Both the position numbers and the translations under genes were made by a program. A stretch of 30,978 nucleotides of DNA, taken from assembly GCA_009774155.1 (NCBI GenBank), contig VSNE01000476.1, positions 1-30,978 of the forward strand, written 5' to 3'. Positions 1 through 7,378 of the stretch are shown in pieces; the first letter of the stretch is position 1; each line of letters opens with the position of its first letter. The stretch comes from Lachnospiraceae bacterium (GTDB taxonomy: Bacteria > Bacillota > Clostridia > Lachnospirales > Lachnospiraceae). The notes under the pieces were generated by a model. That model was given only the letters and a program-made list of their open reading frames with translations, was not told the origin of the DNA and did no database searches.

Positions 1-244
1 CCGCTGCGCTCTGCTGCATAACGCGGAAACAGAGCTCCTGAGCGGTGCAGGGGTTGTCGCCGTACTTGGCGTCGTGTACCATTTTCTGATCCGGTATAGA
101 GGCCGCGATCGAGTCAATGGCAGCGAGGCGCTGGCGCTCTGCCGTCACCGCGTCGGTGGTCTGAGCCGTTGCCGCACCTACGGCGGCCTGCTCGATCTGG
201 CTCACCAGATCAGGCTCCTGAGCTTTCAGTTCTTCGAGTGTCAT
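1..244 (-). CDS. Nested in-frame scaffold protein start (Nu3-like), partial
   Basis: Inside the protease reading frame there is an ATG at 244 preceded by GGAGG with ten bases of spacing, at the end of a Lys/Pro/Ala-rich linker. Translation from it would give a separate protein starting MTLEELKAQEPDLVSQIEQ, helical and charged, continuing out of the window. In lambda the scaffold Nu3 is made from an internal start in gene C, in the same frame. The layout and ribosome site here suggest the same arrangement. That the product is a scaffold is inferred from this position; there is no recognisable scaffold motif. The rest of the gene is needed to confirm it. Confidence 0.55.
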   Translation of the reverse strand, partial: MTLEELKAQEPDLVSQIEQAAVGAATAQTTDAVTAERQRLAAIDSIAASIPDQKMVHDAKYGDNPCTAQELCFRVMQQSAA

Positions 245-1076
245 GTGATTTTTACCTCCTTCTGGTTTTGCCGCCTTATTGGTCGGCCTTTTATTTGCGG
301 CCGGTCTTGCGGCCGGTTTCGCACTTTTCTGGATCGGGATCGTCCCCGGTATGTTGCGCAGCCCTTCGACGTTATGGCCTATCCCGTTGACGTAGAGGAC
401 TTTCCGGTCGCGGCTCATGCTCATGTCGGGATCGTCCTCGTCCTCCTTGATCGCGTCCGCGAAGCCCTTCTCCAGAGCTTCCCGCCCGGTCATCCACGTT
501 TCCTTTGTCATCATGCTGCGCAGGGTGTCCACGCCGAGGCCGGTCTTTCCGTCGTAGATTTCAGCGACGGCACGCTCGCTGGCGTCCATTCCCTTGATTA
601 GCTGCTTCATGTCCTGAATGTTCAGGGAGTCCCAGAGCAGGACGCTTACACCGTGGATCATAACGAGGGATCCGGGGTAAACGGTCACGGTGTCACCGGC
701 GCACATAATAACGCTGGCGGCACTGGCCGCGATCCCTTCCACGACGACGTTCACCTCTCCGCTGAGCGCTTTCAGGGCGTTGTGGATAGCGATCCCGGTG
801 TAGAGGTCGCCGCCGCAGCTGTTCAGCTTTACTGTGACGCGGCCCTTGTCCTTGACGGTCGCCAGATCCTCCATGAAGCCCTCCGGCGTGATGTAGAGGC
901 CGGGCTCCGGTTCTCCCGTCCACCAGTCAACGGGCTGCTGGCTCATTACGTCGCCGTAGAGGGTGATCTCGCCCTCGTCCTCGCCGACACTCGCCATGTT
1001 CCAGAACTTCGTCGCGGGCTTTGCCTGCGGTGCCGGTGCCGGGCCCATGCGCATGTTGCTATGTTTTATTTTCATT
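1..1076 (-). CDS. Head maturation protease (ClpP/S49-like) with scaffold-like C-terminus; partial, apparent frame break
   Basis: Phage prohead protease that would process scaffold and capsid during head assembly. The ClpP-type body has LYGDVM, a glycine-rich NSCGGD segment, the serine-nucleophile context IAASAAS, and a downstream MIHG segment. It directly follows the portal gene, as in lambda B-C. The best start is ATG at 1076, with GGAGGG seven bases upstream and an 18-base overlap with the portal stop. That start is one frame away from the protease body: the A4 run on the minus strand (1020-1023) would restore the frame if it were A3. The first ATG in the body frame is at 997 and has no visible ribosome site. 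The frame stays open to base 1, so the protein continues outside the window. It could be a real frame-shift mutation, a sequencing error, or a gene starting at 997. Confidence 0.85.
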
Positions 1077-2780
1077 GGCTTGCCCTCCTATGGCTTGTTT
1101 TATTTGCTCCCTTATAACGAGGTCGCGTAGGGCATGAGCGCCCCGTCTGCGGGCCGTTTCGGGATTGTGCGGGTTATTGTCCCCCTCGGCCGGTTCGTCG
1201 CCTTCCTGCGGTTCCTGCGGGCCTTCACCGCCGCCTCCAGACTGGTGCGGATCCGGTGCCTGCCCTCCGAGCTTCTCGTTTTCCCGCTGGAGCTGTTCGA
1301 CGTTGGCGTCCCACTGGCCGCCGTTGAGTCGGATCGTGCTCTGCTCATGCGTCGAGTAGCCCTCGCTGCACGCGAGGATCTCCGCGGTGATTTCCTTCAC
1401 CGGATCGAGCTGCCCCTGAGACGGGCCCAGCCACTCGCTGCCGAGGTATGCGGCGCGGATCATTGGATTGGTGAAAAAGCCCGGCGCATAGATACGCCCG
1501 CGGGCCACGGCCTCGCTCATCCAGATTTCGTAGCAGGGGCGGCAGAAGTCGTCAGCCAGCCACTCACGGCGCATTTTGAAGGCTTTCCACGCTTCCAGAA
1601 GGGCCGCCCGGCTTGCGCTGTATGAGCTGTTGAATTGTTTCAGCAGCAGATCGGCCGGGACTTCCAGAGCCGCGCCCACCTGAGCACTGATCGCGGCCGC
1701 GAACTTGTCGAAGCTGCCGTTCGGGTGCGTCGGGTTTGCAAACTCCACGTCCTCACCGGGGCCCATGATGTTGACTTGTCCGGGCCCCATGCTGTACTCG
1801 TTGGGGCCTTTCGGTTCGCCCGGCATGTCGGGATCCGTCTGGTTGAACGGGTTCTCGTCCGTCGGTGCCTGCGTCTTGATGAAGGCGGTATAAAACGACT
1901 CCACCACCGCAGCCATGAGCTCGGACTCCGTATAGCGCCGGAGCTGGAGCAAGGGTTCGATCACCTGCGCGAGATAGCTCACGCCACGGTATTGATCCGG
2001 CCGCTCCGTGTCAATCACATGCAGCACGTTGGGAAGTCCGGTGTGTTCCTGATATGCCAGCACGCGGGCCCATGTTGTCGTCGGTGCTCCGATCTCAAAG
2101 GGGTAGTTGCTGCGTATATGGTAGGCCACCACCATGCCGTCCGCGTCAACCTCCACGCCGTCGTATATCGTGTTGCCGGTTTCTGTGTTCTTTCCGGTGG
2201 TGAAGGTTATCGAGCCTCCGGCACCGTACCCGCCCGGCGTTGCGATCCGGTCGGACTCAATCAGGTGTACCCGCAGGGAGTAGGGGAGCAGCTGGGTGGT
2301 ATCGTATTGCTTGATAATGCCTATACAGTCACCAGAGAGCAGCCACGAAACGAGCGCGAGCTGCTGGAGCCCGTAGAAGTTGTTCATGCCCGTGGCGTCG
2401 CAGGCTCTTTTGTCGCTGGCCCAGAGGTTGAACTCCCTCTCGGTTGTTTTCTGCCAGTCCTCGGCCTGCTCTGCGGTGAGGCCCAGAACTTCACGATCGA
2501 TCCTGCTTTTCAGACGCAGGCCGACGCCTACCACGTTTGTGCGGTTGGTCTTGATCGCGGAGGTGGCGACGGGCGCGGCCATGTATAACATGCGGGCTCG
2601 CTGCCTCATGGTAAAGTTGTTGAAGTCTATGTCCTCATGTGCGGATCCGCTCGGAGCGTTGAAGCCTTTCACGGCCCGCTTTCTCCAGCTGGCCCCGGCC
2701 TCCCCGTAGCCTTTATTCTGCGGGCGCACACTGTCAGGCAGATACATTCCCATTTTCTTGTCGTACCTGATTTTTCTCAC
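1059..2780 (-). CDS. Phage portal protein, lambda family
   Basis: Forms the dodecameric ring at the unique capsid vertex through which DNA is packaged and which joins head to tail. About 573 codons, normal for the lambda-type portal family. Family-typical stretches are visible: an N-terminal KMGMYLPDS segment, TSAIKTNRTNVVG near residue 80, WLLSGDCIGI, a YRGVSYLAQVIEPL block, and a region around VPADLLLKQFNSSYSASRAAL. The C-terminal tail is Gly/Glu/Pro-rich and probably disordered. It lies between a gpW-position gene and the protease. The start is unclear: GTG at 2780 directly abuts the AAGGAG ribosome site, the well-spaced in-frame codon is ATC at 2771, and ATG occurs at 2753. Confidence 0.95.
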   Translation of the reverse strand: MRKIRYDKKMGMYLPDSVRPQNKGYGEAGASWRKRAVKGFNAPSGSAHEDIDFNNFTMRQRARMLYMAAPVATSAIKTNRTNVVGVGLRLKSRIDREVLGLTAEQAEDWQKTTEREFNLWASDKRACDATGMNNFYGLQQLALVSWLLSGDCIGIIKQYDTTQLLPYSLRVHLIESDRIATPGGYGAGGSITFTTGKNTETGNTIYDGVEVDADGMVVAYHIRSNYPFEIGAPTTTWARVLAYQEHTGLPNVLHVIDTERPDQYRGVSYLAQVIEPLLQLRRYTESELMAAVVESFYTAFIKTQAPTDENPFNQTDPDMPGEPKGPNEYSMGPGQVNIMGPGEDVEFANPTHPNGSFDKFAAAISAQVGAALEVPADLLLKQFNSSYSASRAALLEAWKAFKMRREWLADDFCRPCYEIWMSEAVARGRIYAPGFFTNPMIRAAYLGSEWLGPSQGQLDPVKEITAEILACSEGYSTHEQSTIRLNGGQWDANVEQLQRENEKLGGQAPDPHQSGGGGEGPQEPQEGDEPAEGDNNPHNPETARRRGAHALRDLVIREQIKQAIGGQANENKT

Positions 2781-2881
2781 CTCCTTGTATGGAATAAAAA
2801 ACGGCAGCAGCCGAAGGGATAAAGGAGCGAAAACTCCCTCCGGCCGCGCCGTAGTAAAGCCGGGGATCCCAGCGTTTACCC

Positions 2882-3148
2882 TTACCAGTCATGCGGGACG
2901 ACTCCCAGTGCACGGCGGGCACTCCCTCCCGCCAGTTCAGCCTCCAGCTCCCGGATCCGGGCGCGGAGCTTCTCGATCATGTCCTGAATATCTTTCAGGG
3001 CCGTGCTGTAATGTTGAAGATTGCGGGAGCCGATCCCATAGCTCTGCACGCCGTTTTTGTCCAGCATGTCGGCCTCGCGTTTCAGATAAAGGGCCAGACG
3101 CTCGCGTGTCTGCGTGAGCTCGGCCTGAATTGTTTCTCGTTGCCTCAT
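2882..3148 (-). CDS. gpW-position head-tail joining-type small protein (DUF6148-like)
   Basis: An 88-residue, charged, mostly helical protein between TerL and portal, the place held by lambda gpW (head-tail joining). Two coiled-coil-prone helices flank a central YGIGSRNLQHY segment. That segment resembles the 'IGxRxL' turn of small Firmicutes phage proteins in this slot. ATG at 3148 has AAGGAGG eight bases upstream. The gene ends 100 bases before the portal start, and the intervening stretch holds only a weak overlapping frame. The function is assigned mainly from position. It could equally be a small structural or assembly protein of unknown role. Confidence 0.75.
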   Translation of the reverse strand: MRQRETIQAELTQTRERLALYLKREADMLDKNGVQSYGIGSRNLQHYSTALKDIQDMIEKLRARIRELEAELAGGSARRALGVVPHDW

Positions 3149-3160
3149 GGCGTTGCCTCC

Positions 3161-5098
3161 TTACCATTCGTCAAATAGTTGCGCCGCTGCATTTGTCCGG
3201 CGCTGCTGCGGTGCTGCAGCACGTTTCGGCCGCGGCTGTTCTGGCAGGCTTTTGAGCCTGCGCTCCACGGCCTCCATGTCGGGGTTGATGATCCGGAAGC
3301 CGCCCAGTGCATAGTTGCGGCAGTCGAGCGCCTCGTTGCGCTCATGGCCGGGGATCTTCACCCACGCCCAGCTATTGCCCCGCTTTGTCTGCGTGAGCTC
3401 CAGCTTTTCAGACAGCAGGCCGTTGAAGTAGTACGAGTCGTAGCCGTAGGACTCGCCCCGCGGGAAATGGCAGTATTTCGCGCCGGGTTCCTGCACCCGC
3501 ACGTTTGACATGATCGCCTCTTTGCCAGCGTCCACGCCGAAGGTGTAAAGCCAGCACTTGCCGATCACCTGCTCATTTACCACAATTTTGACTTTCGAGG
3601 GTGGCGTCACGAAGGGGATCCCGTCGCCGCCTTTGCCCTTGATTGCAAAAACGCGCTTATTTTTCCGGGCCCGGCAGCGCAGGCGTACCTCTTGGGTATA
3701 GTGGCCGCCTTCGTCCACGCAGGTGATTGAGATCCGCAGGCCGCGCTTGCTGTCCTTGAAGCGGTACACATGCTCGATCACGTCGTCGAGCTGCTGCCAT
3801 ACGTCGTCGGTGTCCGGCTTCCCCATGATGTAGCCTTTTTTTATGCCCCACGTTTCGCCGTAGTAGCCGTGGCCCACGACTTCGTACTCCAGCCGGTTGT
3901 CCTGCGTGTCTACTCCGCAGGTGAGCACCAGCACGCCCTCCGGCAGCTCCACCGGGGAGCCGTCGGCATTGGTGCCGTAGTCCTCACGGCGGGCCAGCAT
4001 GGTGTCCTCGTCGATTGTGCCGCCGCGATCCTCCCAGAGCTCGCCCAGCTTGGTGTTGTAGACGACTTTCAGCTTTTGCGGGTTGTCCTTGGCGCCGAGA
4101 AATTCAAGAACGATTTTCTCCCACGGCGTCCACGGGGACGAGAAGGCGTTCAGCCAGAAGGAGCGCACGCCGGTGGCGTATGCCTCCGGGTTCTCGGCGA
4201 TCCACTTCGCAGGCTGCCGCCGCATGGTTTCCTCCGGTATAATGCAGCCGCAGTTAGGGCAGGCCCATGTGATCGGGCCGTTTATGGTGTAGGTTTTCTT
4301 CCCGCGCACCTTTTTGACGGTGTGCTCATAATGGATCCGGTCAAATATGATTTCGCCATACTCTCCGCACTCCGGGCACTGGTGGCACCAGCGCTCTTGT
4401 GTGCCCTTGTAGTAGCTGTCCTCAATGTTCGAGGCTCCCTTTATTGTCGGGGTTGATACCTCGACGGCCTTCGCGTTGTAGAATGTGGTTTGTCTGGCCT
4501 CTGCCAGCGCCCACGGATCGCCCTCGGTTCCGGCGCTTATGGCCCAGCGGTCGCGCTCGTCGCCTATGATGTAGCGGGCCGGAGTAGAAGCCAGAGCGGA
4601 GGCGCTGTTCGATCCGGTGATCGTCAGCATACCTCCGGGAAAAGATTTTTGCAGGATCGTGTTCCCGGAATCCCTCGTCTTTACGTCCGACACTTTCGCC
4701 CGCAGCGCCCGGCTGTCCCGTATCATGGGAGCGATCCGGAGGCGTGAAAACTTTCGGGCGTCCTCCAGCGTCGGCTGCACAAAGAGGATAGAGCCCGGAT
4801 CTTGGTCGATAATGTACGCGATTATGTTCAGTTCAAGCTCAGACTTTCCCACCTGAGAAGCCGCCACCATAACAATTTTTTTCACCTTGGGATCGGTGAA
4901 CGCTTCCATAGGCTCCCGGAGGTAGGGCGTGCGCGAAGTACGCCACGGGCCTGCCTCTGCGGAGGTTTCCGGCGATAGGCGGCGGTGTCTATCGGCCCAT
5001 TCTGCCACCGTCAGATCCTCCGGCGGTTTGAAGTTCTGGACGGCCGAAGCTATGGCTGCGTTGAGCTTCCTTGCGGCCTTTTTAGTCGTCGGCTTCAT
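3161..5098 (-). CDS. Terminase large subunit, GpA family
   Basis: The DNA-packaging motor: an ATPase that drives genome into the prohead and a nuclease that cuts the concatemer. At 645 residues it is the usual length for lambda GpA-type large terminases. The Walker A-like ASQVGKS lies near residues 80-86, and the Walker B-like YIIGDE at about 176-181. Paired cysteines (near 238-244 and 280-283) form a probable zinc ribbon typical of this family. The nuclease domain contains GVDTQD near 395-400 with acidic residues expected to bind metal. The ATG at 5098 overlaps the TerS stop by 17 bases and has no clear ribosome site of its own, so translational coupling to TerS is likely. Confidence 0.97.
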   Translation of the reverse strand: MKPTTKKAARKLNAAIASAVQNFKPPEDLTVAEWADRHRRLSPETSAEAGPWRTSRTPYLREPMEAFTDPKVKKIVMVAASQVGKSELELNIIAYIIDQDPGSILFVQPTLEDARKFSRLRIAPMIRDSRALRAKVSDVKTRDSGNTILQKSFPGGMLTITGSNSASALASTPARYIIGDERDRWAISAGTEGDPWALAEARQTTFYNAKAVEVSTPTIKGASNIEDSYYKGTQERWCHQCPECGEYGEIIFDRIHYEHTVKKVRGKKTYTINGPITWACPNCGCIIPEETMRRQPAKWIAENPEAYATGVRSFWLNAFSSPWTPWEKIVLEFLGAKDNPQKLKVVYNTKLGELWEDRGGTIDEDTMLARREDYGTNADGSPVELPEGVLVLTCGVDTQDNRLEYEVVGHGYYGETWGIKKGYIMGKPDTDDVWQQLDDVIEHVYRFKDSKRGLRISITCVDEGGHYTQEVRLRCRARKNKRVFAIKGKGGDGIPFVTPPSKVKIVVNEQVIGKCWLYTFGVDAGKEAIMSNVRVQEPGAKYCHFPRGESYGYDSYYFNGLLSEKLELTQTKRGNSWAWVKIPGHERNEALDCRNYALGGFRIINPDMEAVERRLKSLPEQPRPKRAAAPQQRRTNAAAQLFDEW

Positions 5099-5657
5099 CA
5101 GCGAGCGCTTCGCCCCAGCCTTCGCGATCCCTTACCCGCCGCTGATAAACTTCGGGATCGTATTGATAGCCCGCGAGCTCATTCAGGATTTTGTAACACT
5201 CGGCGCGGATCAGTGCCGAGGCTTCGTTCGCGGTGGCCGCCTGCGCAACGTCCATAGCGAGACGGCCGGGCAGGGCCATTATCATGCTGCGGACGGTGTA
5301 AACGAGGTCATTTGTCACGGCCTCCACGTCCTCGCTCCGGTGCATTTTCCCCTCCAGCTCTTTGAGCTGCATTTCTGCAATCTTGGCTTTACTCTGTTTC
5401 AGGTCGGCCTCGGCCCGCAGCTTGTCGGCCTCGGCTTTAGCTGTGTCTGGCGTCTTTGTCTCCTTGCTGTTAGCCTTTTCCCGCAGGTGCTTTATATACG
5501 CCTTGATCGTTGGAAGCAGATCGAACTTATAAGGACGGGTGGACGCCGCAGGGATTACGCCAGACTTTGCGAGTTGCTGCACCCGGCGCTCGTCGAGATC
5601 GAAAAGTTTCGCGATCGTGTTCGTGGTTTGCAGGTTTTGTTTCGGCGCGTCTGCCAT
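5082..5657 (-). CDS. Terminase small subunit (Nu1-like)
   Basis: Recognises the packaging site and recruits the large subunit. 191 residues. An N-terminal helix-turn-helix (about 12-35, containing TIAKLFDLDERRVQQLAKSG) matches Nu1-type DNA-binding domains. It is followed by a Lys/Ala/Glu-rich coiled coil (about 60-100) for oligomerisation and a C-terminal part that should contact TerL. ATG at 5657 was chosen because AAAGGAGG precedes it. The reading frame is open further upstream, but that is due to the T-poor strand there. It is cotranscribed with and overlaps TerL. The unusual spacer upstream is a good candidate for its DNA target. Confidence 0.9.
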   Translation of the reverse strand: MADAPKQNLQTTNTIAKLFDLDERRVQQLAKSGVIPAASTRPYKFDLLPTIKAYIKHLREKANSKETKTPDTAKAEADKLRAEADLKQSKAKIAEMQLKELEGKMHRSEDVEAVTNDLVYTVRSMIMALPGRLAMDVAQAATANEASALIRAECYKILNELAGYQYDPEVYQRRVRDREGWGEALADEADD

Positions 5658-5947
5658 GGCGTCACCTCCTTTCCGGTATCCAAACGAAACGAAACGGCCT
5701 AAAAAAATTTTTTGGAGTCTGCGCGAGTTTTGGGCTCGCAAGCACCGCAGGGCTTTTGCGGGCTTCACAGTACCTTGCGCGGCTGCTCGGCGCGGGCTCG
5801 TTTGCCCTTTGGCCTTGTGTGCCCCGTGGTGGCCTCTGTGTGGCCCTCTGTCGGCCTTTGTGGCCGGTGGTGGAGCTCTGCTTACCCTCGGCCCTTGGTG
5901 CCCGTGTGTGGGGCTCTGGCGGGCTTGTGTGGGGTGGCCTTGGCGGG
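5658..5947 (-). other. Non-coding spacer before terS: strongly strand-asymmetric, candidate cos/pac region
   Basis: About 290 bases without a supportable gene between tail protein Z and TerS. The plus strand is G/T-rich, with only about half a dozen A residues in the 200 bases left of 5765. It has loosely repeated GTGTGGGG and GGCGGGC words, including spaced G-tracts near 5908-5950. A short A7T6-like AT tract (5701-5713) follows near the terS side. Such a site next to terS is where lambda-like phages place cos. That this is the packaging site is inference. The long open frame on the minus strand simply reflects its lack of T. Confidence 0.45.
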
Positions 5948-6640
5948 CTATCTCATGGCCCGCTCTATGTGGTGGTTGAAGCGCTCGCCCAGCTTTATGT
6001 TGATTGTCTGCTCGATTGTCTCGCGGGCTCTGCCGTCTATCATTTGAGGCACGGACAGAGTGCGCACGGCCTCGATCGGCTGGCGGTCGTCCCCGCTCTT
6101 TTGGTAGGGCAGCACGACGCCACCGCGCCCGGCGGTTAGGAATGTGTCGCTGCTCATGGCTGAGCGCTGGCCCTTAATGATTGTCGCCTTTACGGTGTAG
6201 GGCTTCGGCGGCCGTACCATAGCCACGGGTGATCCTGCGGCTATAAGCTGGCCTGGGATCCGGATCGGGTTCTTCTGCTTGGTTGTTGGTGCCTGCTTCG
6301 GGCTCATTTTGAAGTGAAGCGGCGTCAGGGTTCTGCCCTTATACTCCAGCGTTGCCCCGTCCACGGATATGCCCGCGACTCTGATCGAGGTATGCCCGCG
6401 GCTCGGCCGTTTGGCTGCCTCCTTTATGGCAGCTGCGTCCACGCCGTAGTGCTCGCGGATCCCCTTTGATACCCAGCCGGGCCCTCTGGTTGCGAAGTCC
6501 GACACGGTGCGCTTGATTGCCACCTCGCCGCCGTCCCGTAGCTTCTGGAGCTTTTTCATAATGTCGCCCGCTCCAGAATGAGACACGGTAAAGCCGCCCC
6601 TTGTGTGCCGGGCCGGGCCTGCGTTGAATAAGTCGCTCAT
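5948..6640 (-). CDS. Minor tail protein Z-like (GPZ family)
   Basis: Predicted tail-completion protein like lambda gpZ, which acts at the tail end that joins the head. 230 residues. The N-terminal half has IKRTVSDFATRGPGWVSKGIREHYG, split here as the family-typical 'basic helix then GPGWVSKAI' region. The C-terminus has the characteristic SVPQMI segment followed by a long helix ending ERFNHHIERAMR. ATG at 6640 has AAGGAGG upstream. Its position is odd: in lambda Z lies after the head genes, whereas here it is the first late gene, ahead of TerS. The family assignment is from remembered motifs and is moderately strong. Confidence 0.72.
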   Translation of the reverse strand: MSDLFNAGPARHTRGGFTVSHSGAGDIMKKLQKLRDGGEVAIKRTVSDFATRGPGWVSKGIREHYGVDAAAIKEAAKRPSRGHTSIRVAGISVDGATLEYKGRTLTPLHFKMSPKQAPTTKQKNPIRIPGQLIAAGSPVAMVRPPKPYTVKATIIKGQRSAMSSDTFLTAGRGGVVLPYQKSGDDRQPIEAVRTLSVPQMIDGRARETIEQTINIKLGERFNHHIERAMR

Positions 6641-6668
6641 GGTGCCCGCCTCCTTTTCGGTGCATGTG

Positions 6669-6708
6669 AAAAGCCGCCCAGAGGCGTGAGTGCTCTCCAG
6701 ACGGCTTT
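6669..6708 (-). promoter_or_regulatory. Hairpin at the 5' end of the late transcript
   Basis: On the minus strand the arms AAAGCCG (6708-6702) and CGGCTTTT (6676-6669) enclose an inner AGAG/CTCT pairing. It lies between the candidate late promoter and gene Z, and the predicted transcript start (about 6706) falls at its first arm. It could protect the 5' end or act as a weak attenuator. The four-T tail makes a strong terminator unlikely. Confidence 0.5.
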
Positions 6709-6712
6709 CGCT

Positions 6713-6720
6713 ATTGTATA
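6713..6720 (-). promoter_or_regulatory. Candidate late-gene promoter (-10 TATACAAT)
   Basis: The minus strand carries TATACAAT at 6720-6713, about 75 bases before gene Z and just downstream of the phased repeat array. No good -35 lies at 16-18 bases, which fits a promoter that needs an activator. The ArpU/RinA-like gene immediately upstream would be the natural activator. This is inferred from the layout. Confidence 0.45.
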
Positions 6721-6730
6721 GGGTAGCACT

Positions 6731-6784
6731 TTGGGTTTATCCCTTTCAATCCCCTTTTATCCCTTTTTATCCCTTTTTGTCCCC
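6731..6784 (-). repeat. 10-bp-phased A-tract repeat array upstream of the late promoter
   Basis: Four to five units with an exact ten-base period. On the plus strand they read CCCTTTCAAT, CCCCTTTTAT, CCCTTTTTAT, CCCTTTTTGT, flanked by related half units. On the minus strand each unit is an A-tract plus GGG. A-tracts repeated once per helical turn give intrinsic DNA curvature. The array lies directly upstream of the candidate late -10 and after the late regulator gene, so it may bind that regulator or bend the promoter. Confidence 0.8.
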
Positions 6785-6818
6785 CTGCCTTTCCACAATG
6801 CTGCCGGGTGATGTGCAT

Positions 6819-6865
6819 AAAAAGGCCCGCCTCCGGCCGTTTGGTGGCTTTTGGCGGGCTTTTTA
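6819..6865 (-). terminator. Rho-independent terminator ending the early operon
   Basis: Arms GCCCGCC and GGCGGGC (plus 6825-6831 and 6853-6859), a 21-base loop and T-runs on both sides, so it can act in either direction. On the minus strand it starts inside the stop codon of the late-regulator gene and separates early from late transcription. Confidence 0.85.
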
Positions 6866-7357
6866 CTCGCTTTCTTTTGTCTGGGCGTATATCTTCGCCA
6901 GAGCTTGCAGGGCAGAGCCGTGGAGCTTGAATGTCCTTTTGAGGTACTTGTCGGCCTTCTCGGCGTAGTCTGCTTCTCCACTAAATAGGGCCGCGCATAT
7001 CGGCCACCATTTCACATGGTCGAGGTAGTGCATTTCTATGACGGTCTGCTCGTCCGGCCGTTCCATTTGCTCGATCATGCCCTCCAGCTCTTTGCGTTCT
7101 GCGGCTTCGTCTGCGATCATGTCCCTGATCGCCTGCTGGAGCTCCAGCTTTTTGAGGACTTGCCGCTCGGTCTTGCTGGAGCCGTCGCCGCCCCCGCTCG
7201 GTTCCCCGGATAGGTTCGGGCTCGAAGGTGCGCCCATGACGGACTCCAGATACTCCAGCCGCTCGATCTGGTTATCAATCCGGCGCTGGAAGGCCGCGTA
7301 GTGCTCCAGCTTTTGCTTGATCTCGTCGGTTTCCTTTGGCTTTTTGGTCTGGCTCAT
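6863..7357 (-). CDS. ArpU/RinA-like late transcription regulator (sigma-70 region 4-like, DUF1492 type)
   Basis: Probable activator of phage late genes. 164 residues: an N-terminal coiled coil (about 10-42) with IDNQIERLEYL, a Gly/Ser-rich linker (about 43-62), a second coiled coil, then a region-4-like helix-turn-helix (about 102-155). The last contains VIEMHYLDHVKWWPICAALF and ends in KLHGSALQALAK. This architecture is typical of the ArpU/RinA/DUF1492 proteins that close early operons in Firmicutes phages. ATG at 7357 has AAGGAGG nearby. Its position just before the terminator, phased repeats and late promoter supports the role. Here the helix-turn-helix holds a longer insertion than usual (SGEADYAEKAD). 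Confidence 0.78.
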   Translation of the reverse strand: MSQTKKPKETDEIKQKLEHYAAFQRRIDNQIERLEYLESVMGAPSSPNLSGEPSGGGDGSSKTERQVLKKLELQQAIRDMIADEAAERKELEGMIEQMERPDEQTVIEMHYLDHVKWWPICAALFSGEADYAEKADKYLKRTFKLHGSALQALAKIYAQTKESE

Positions 7358-7378
7358 GGGCTCGCCTCCTTTCTGCTG

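Noticed and set aside
1635..2588. Long plus-strand open frame opposite the portal gene
   Set aside because: It lies exactly antisense to a clear portal gene, has no ribosome site and no recognisable domain. GC-rich codons on the minus strand leave such open frames.
2734..2892. 52-codon minus frame in the gap before the portal gene
   Set aside because: Starts in the stop region of the preceding gene without a ribosome site, and runs into the portal gene in another frame. Possible but unsupported.
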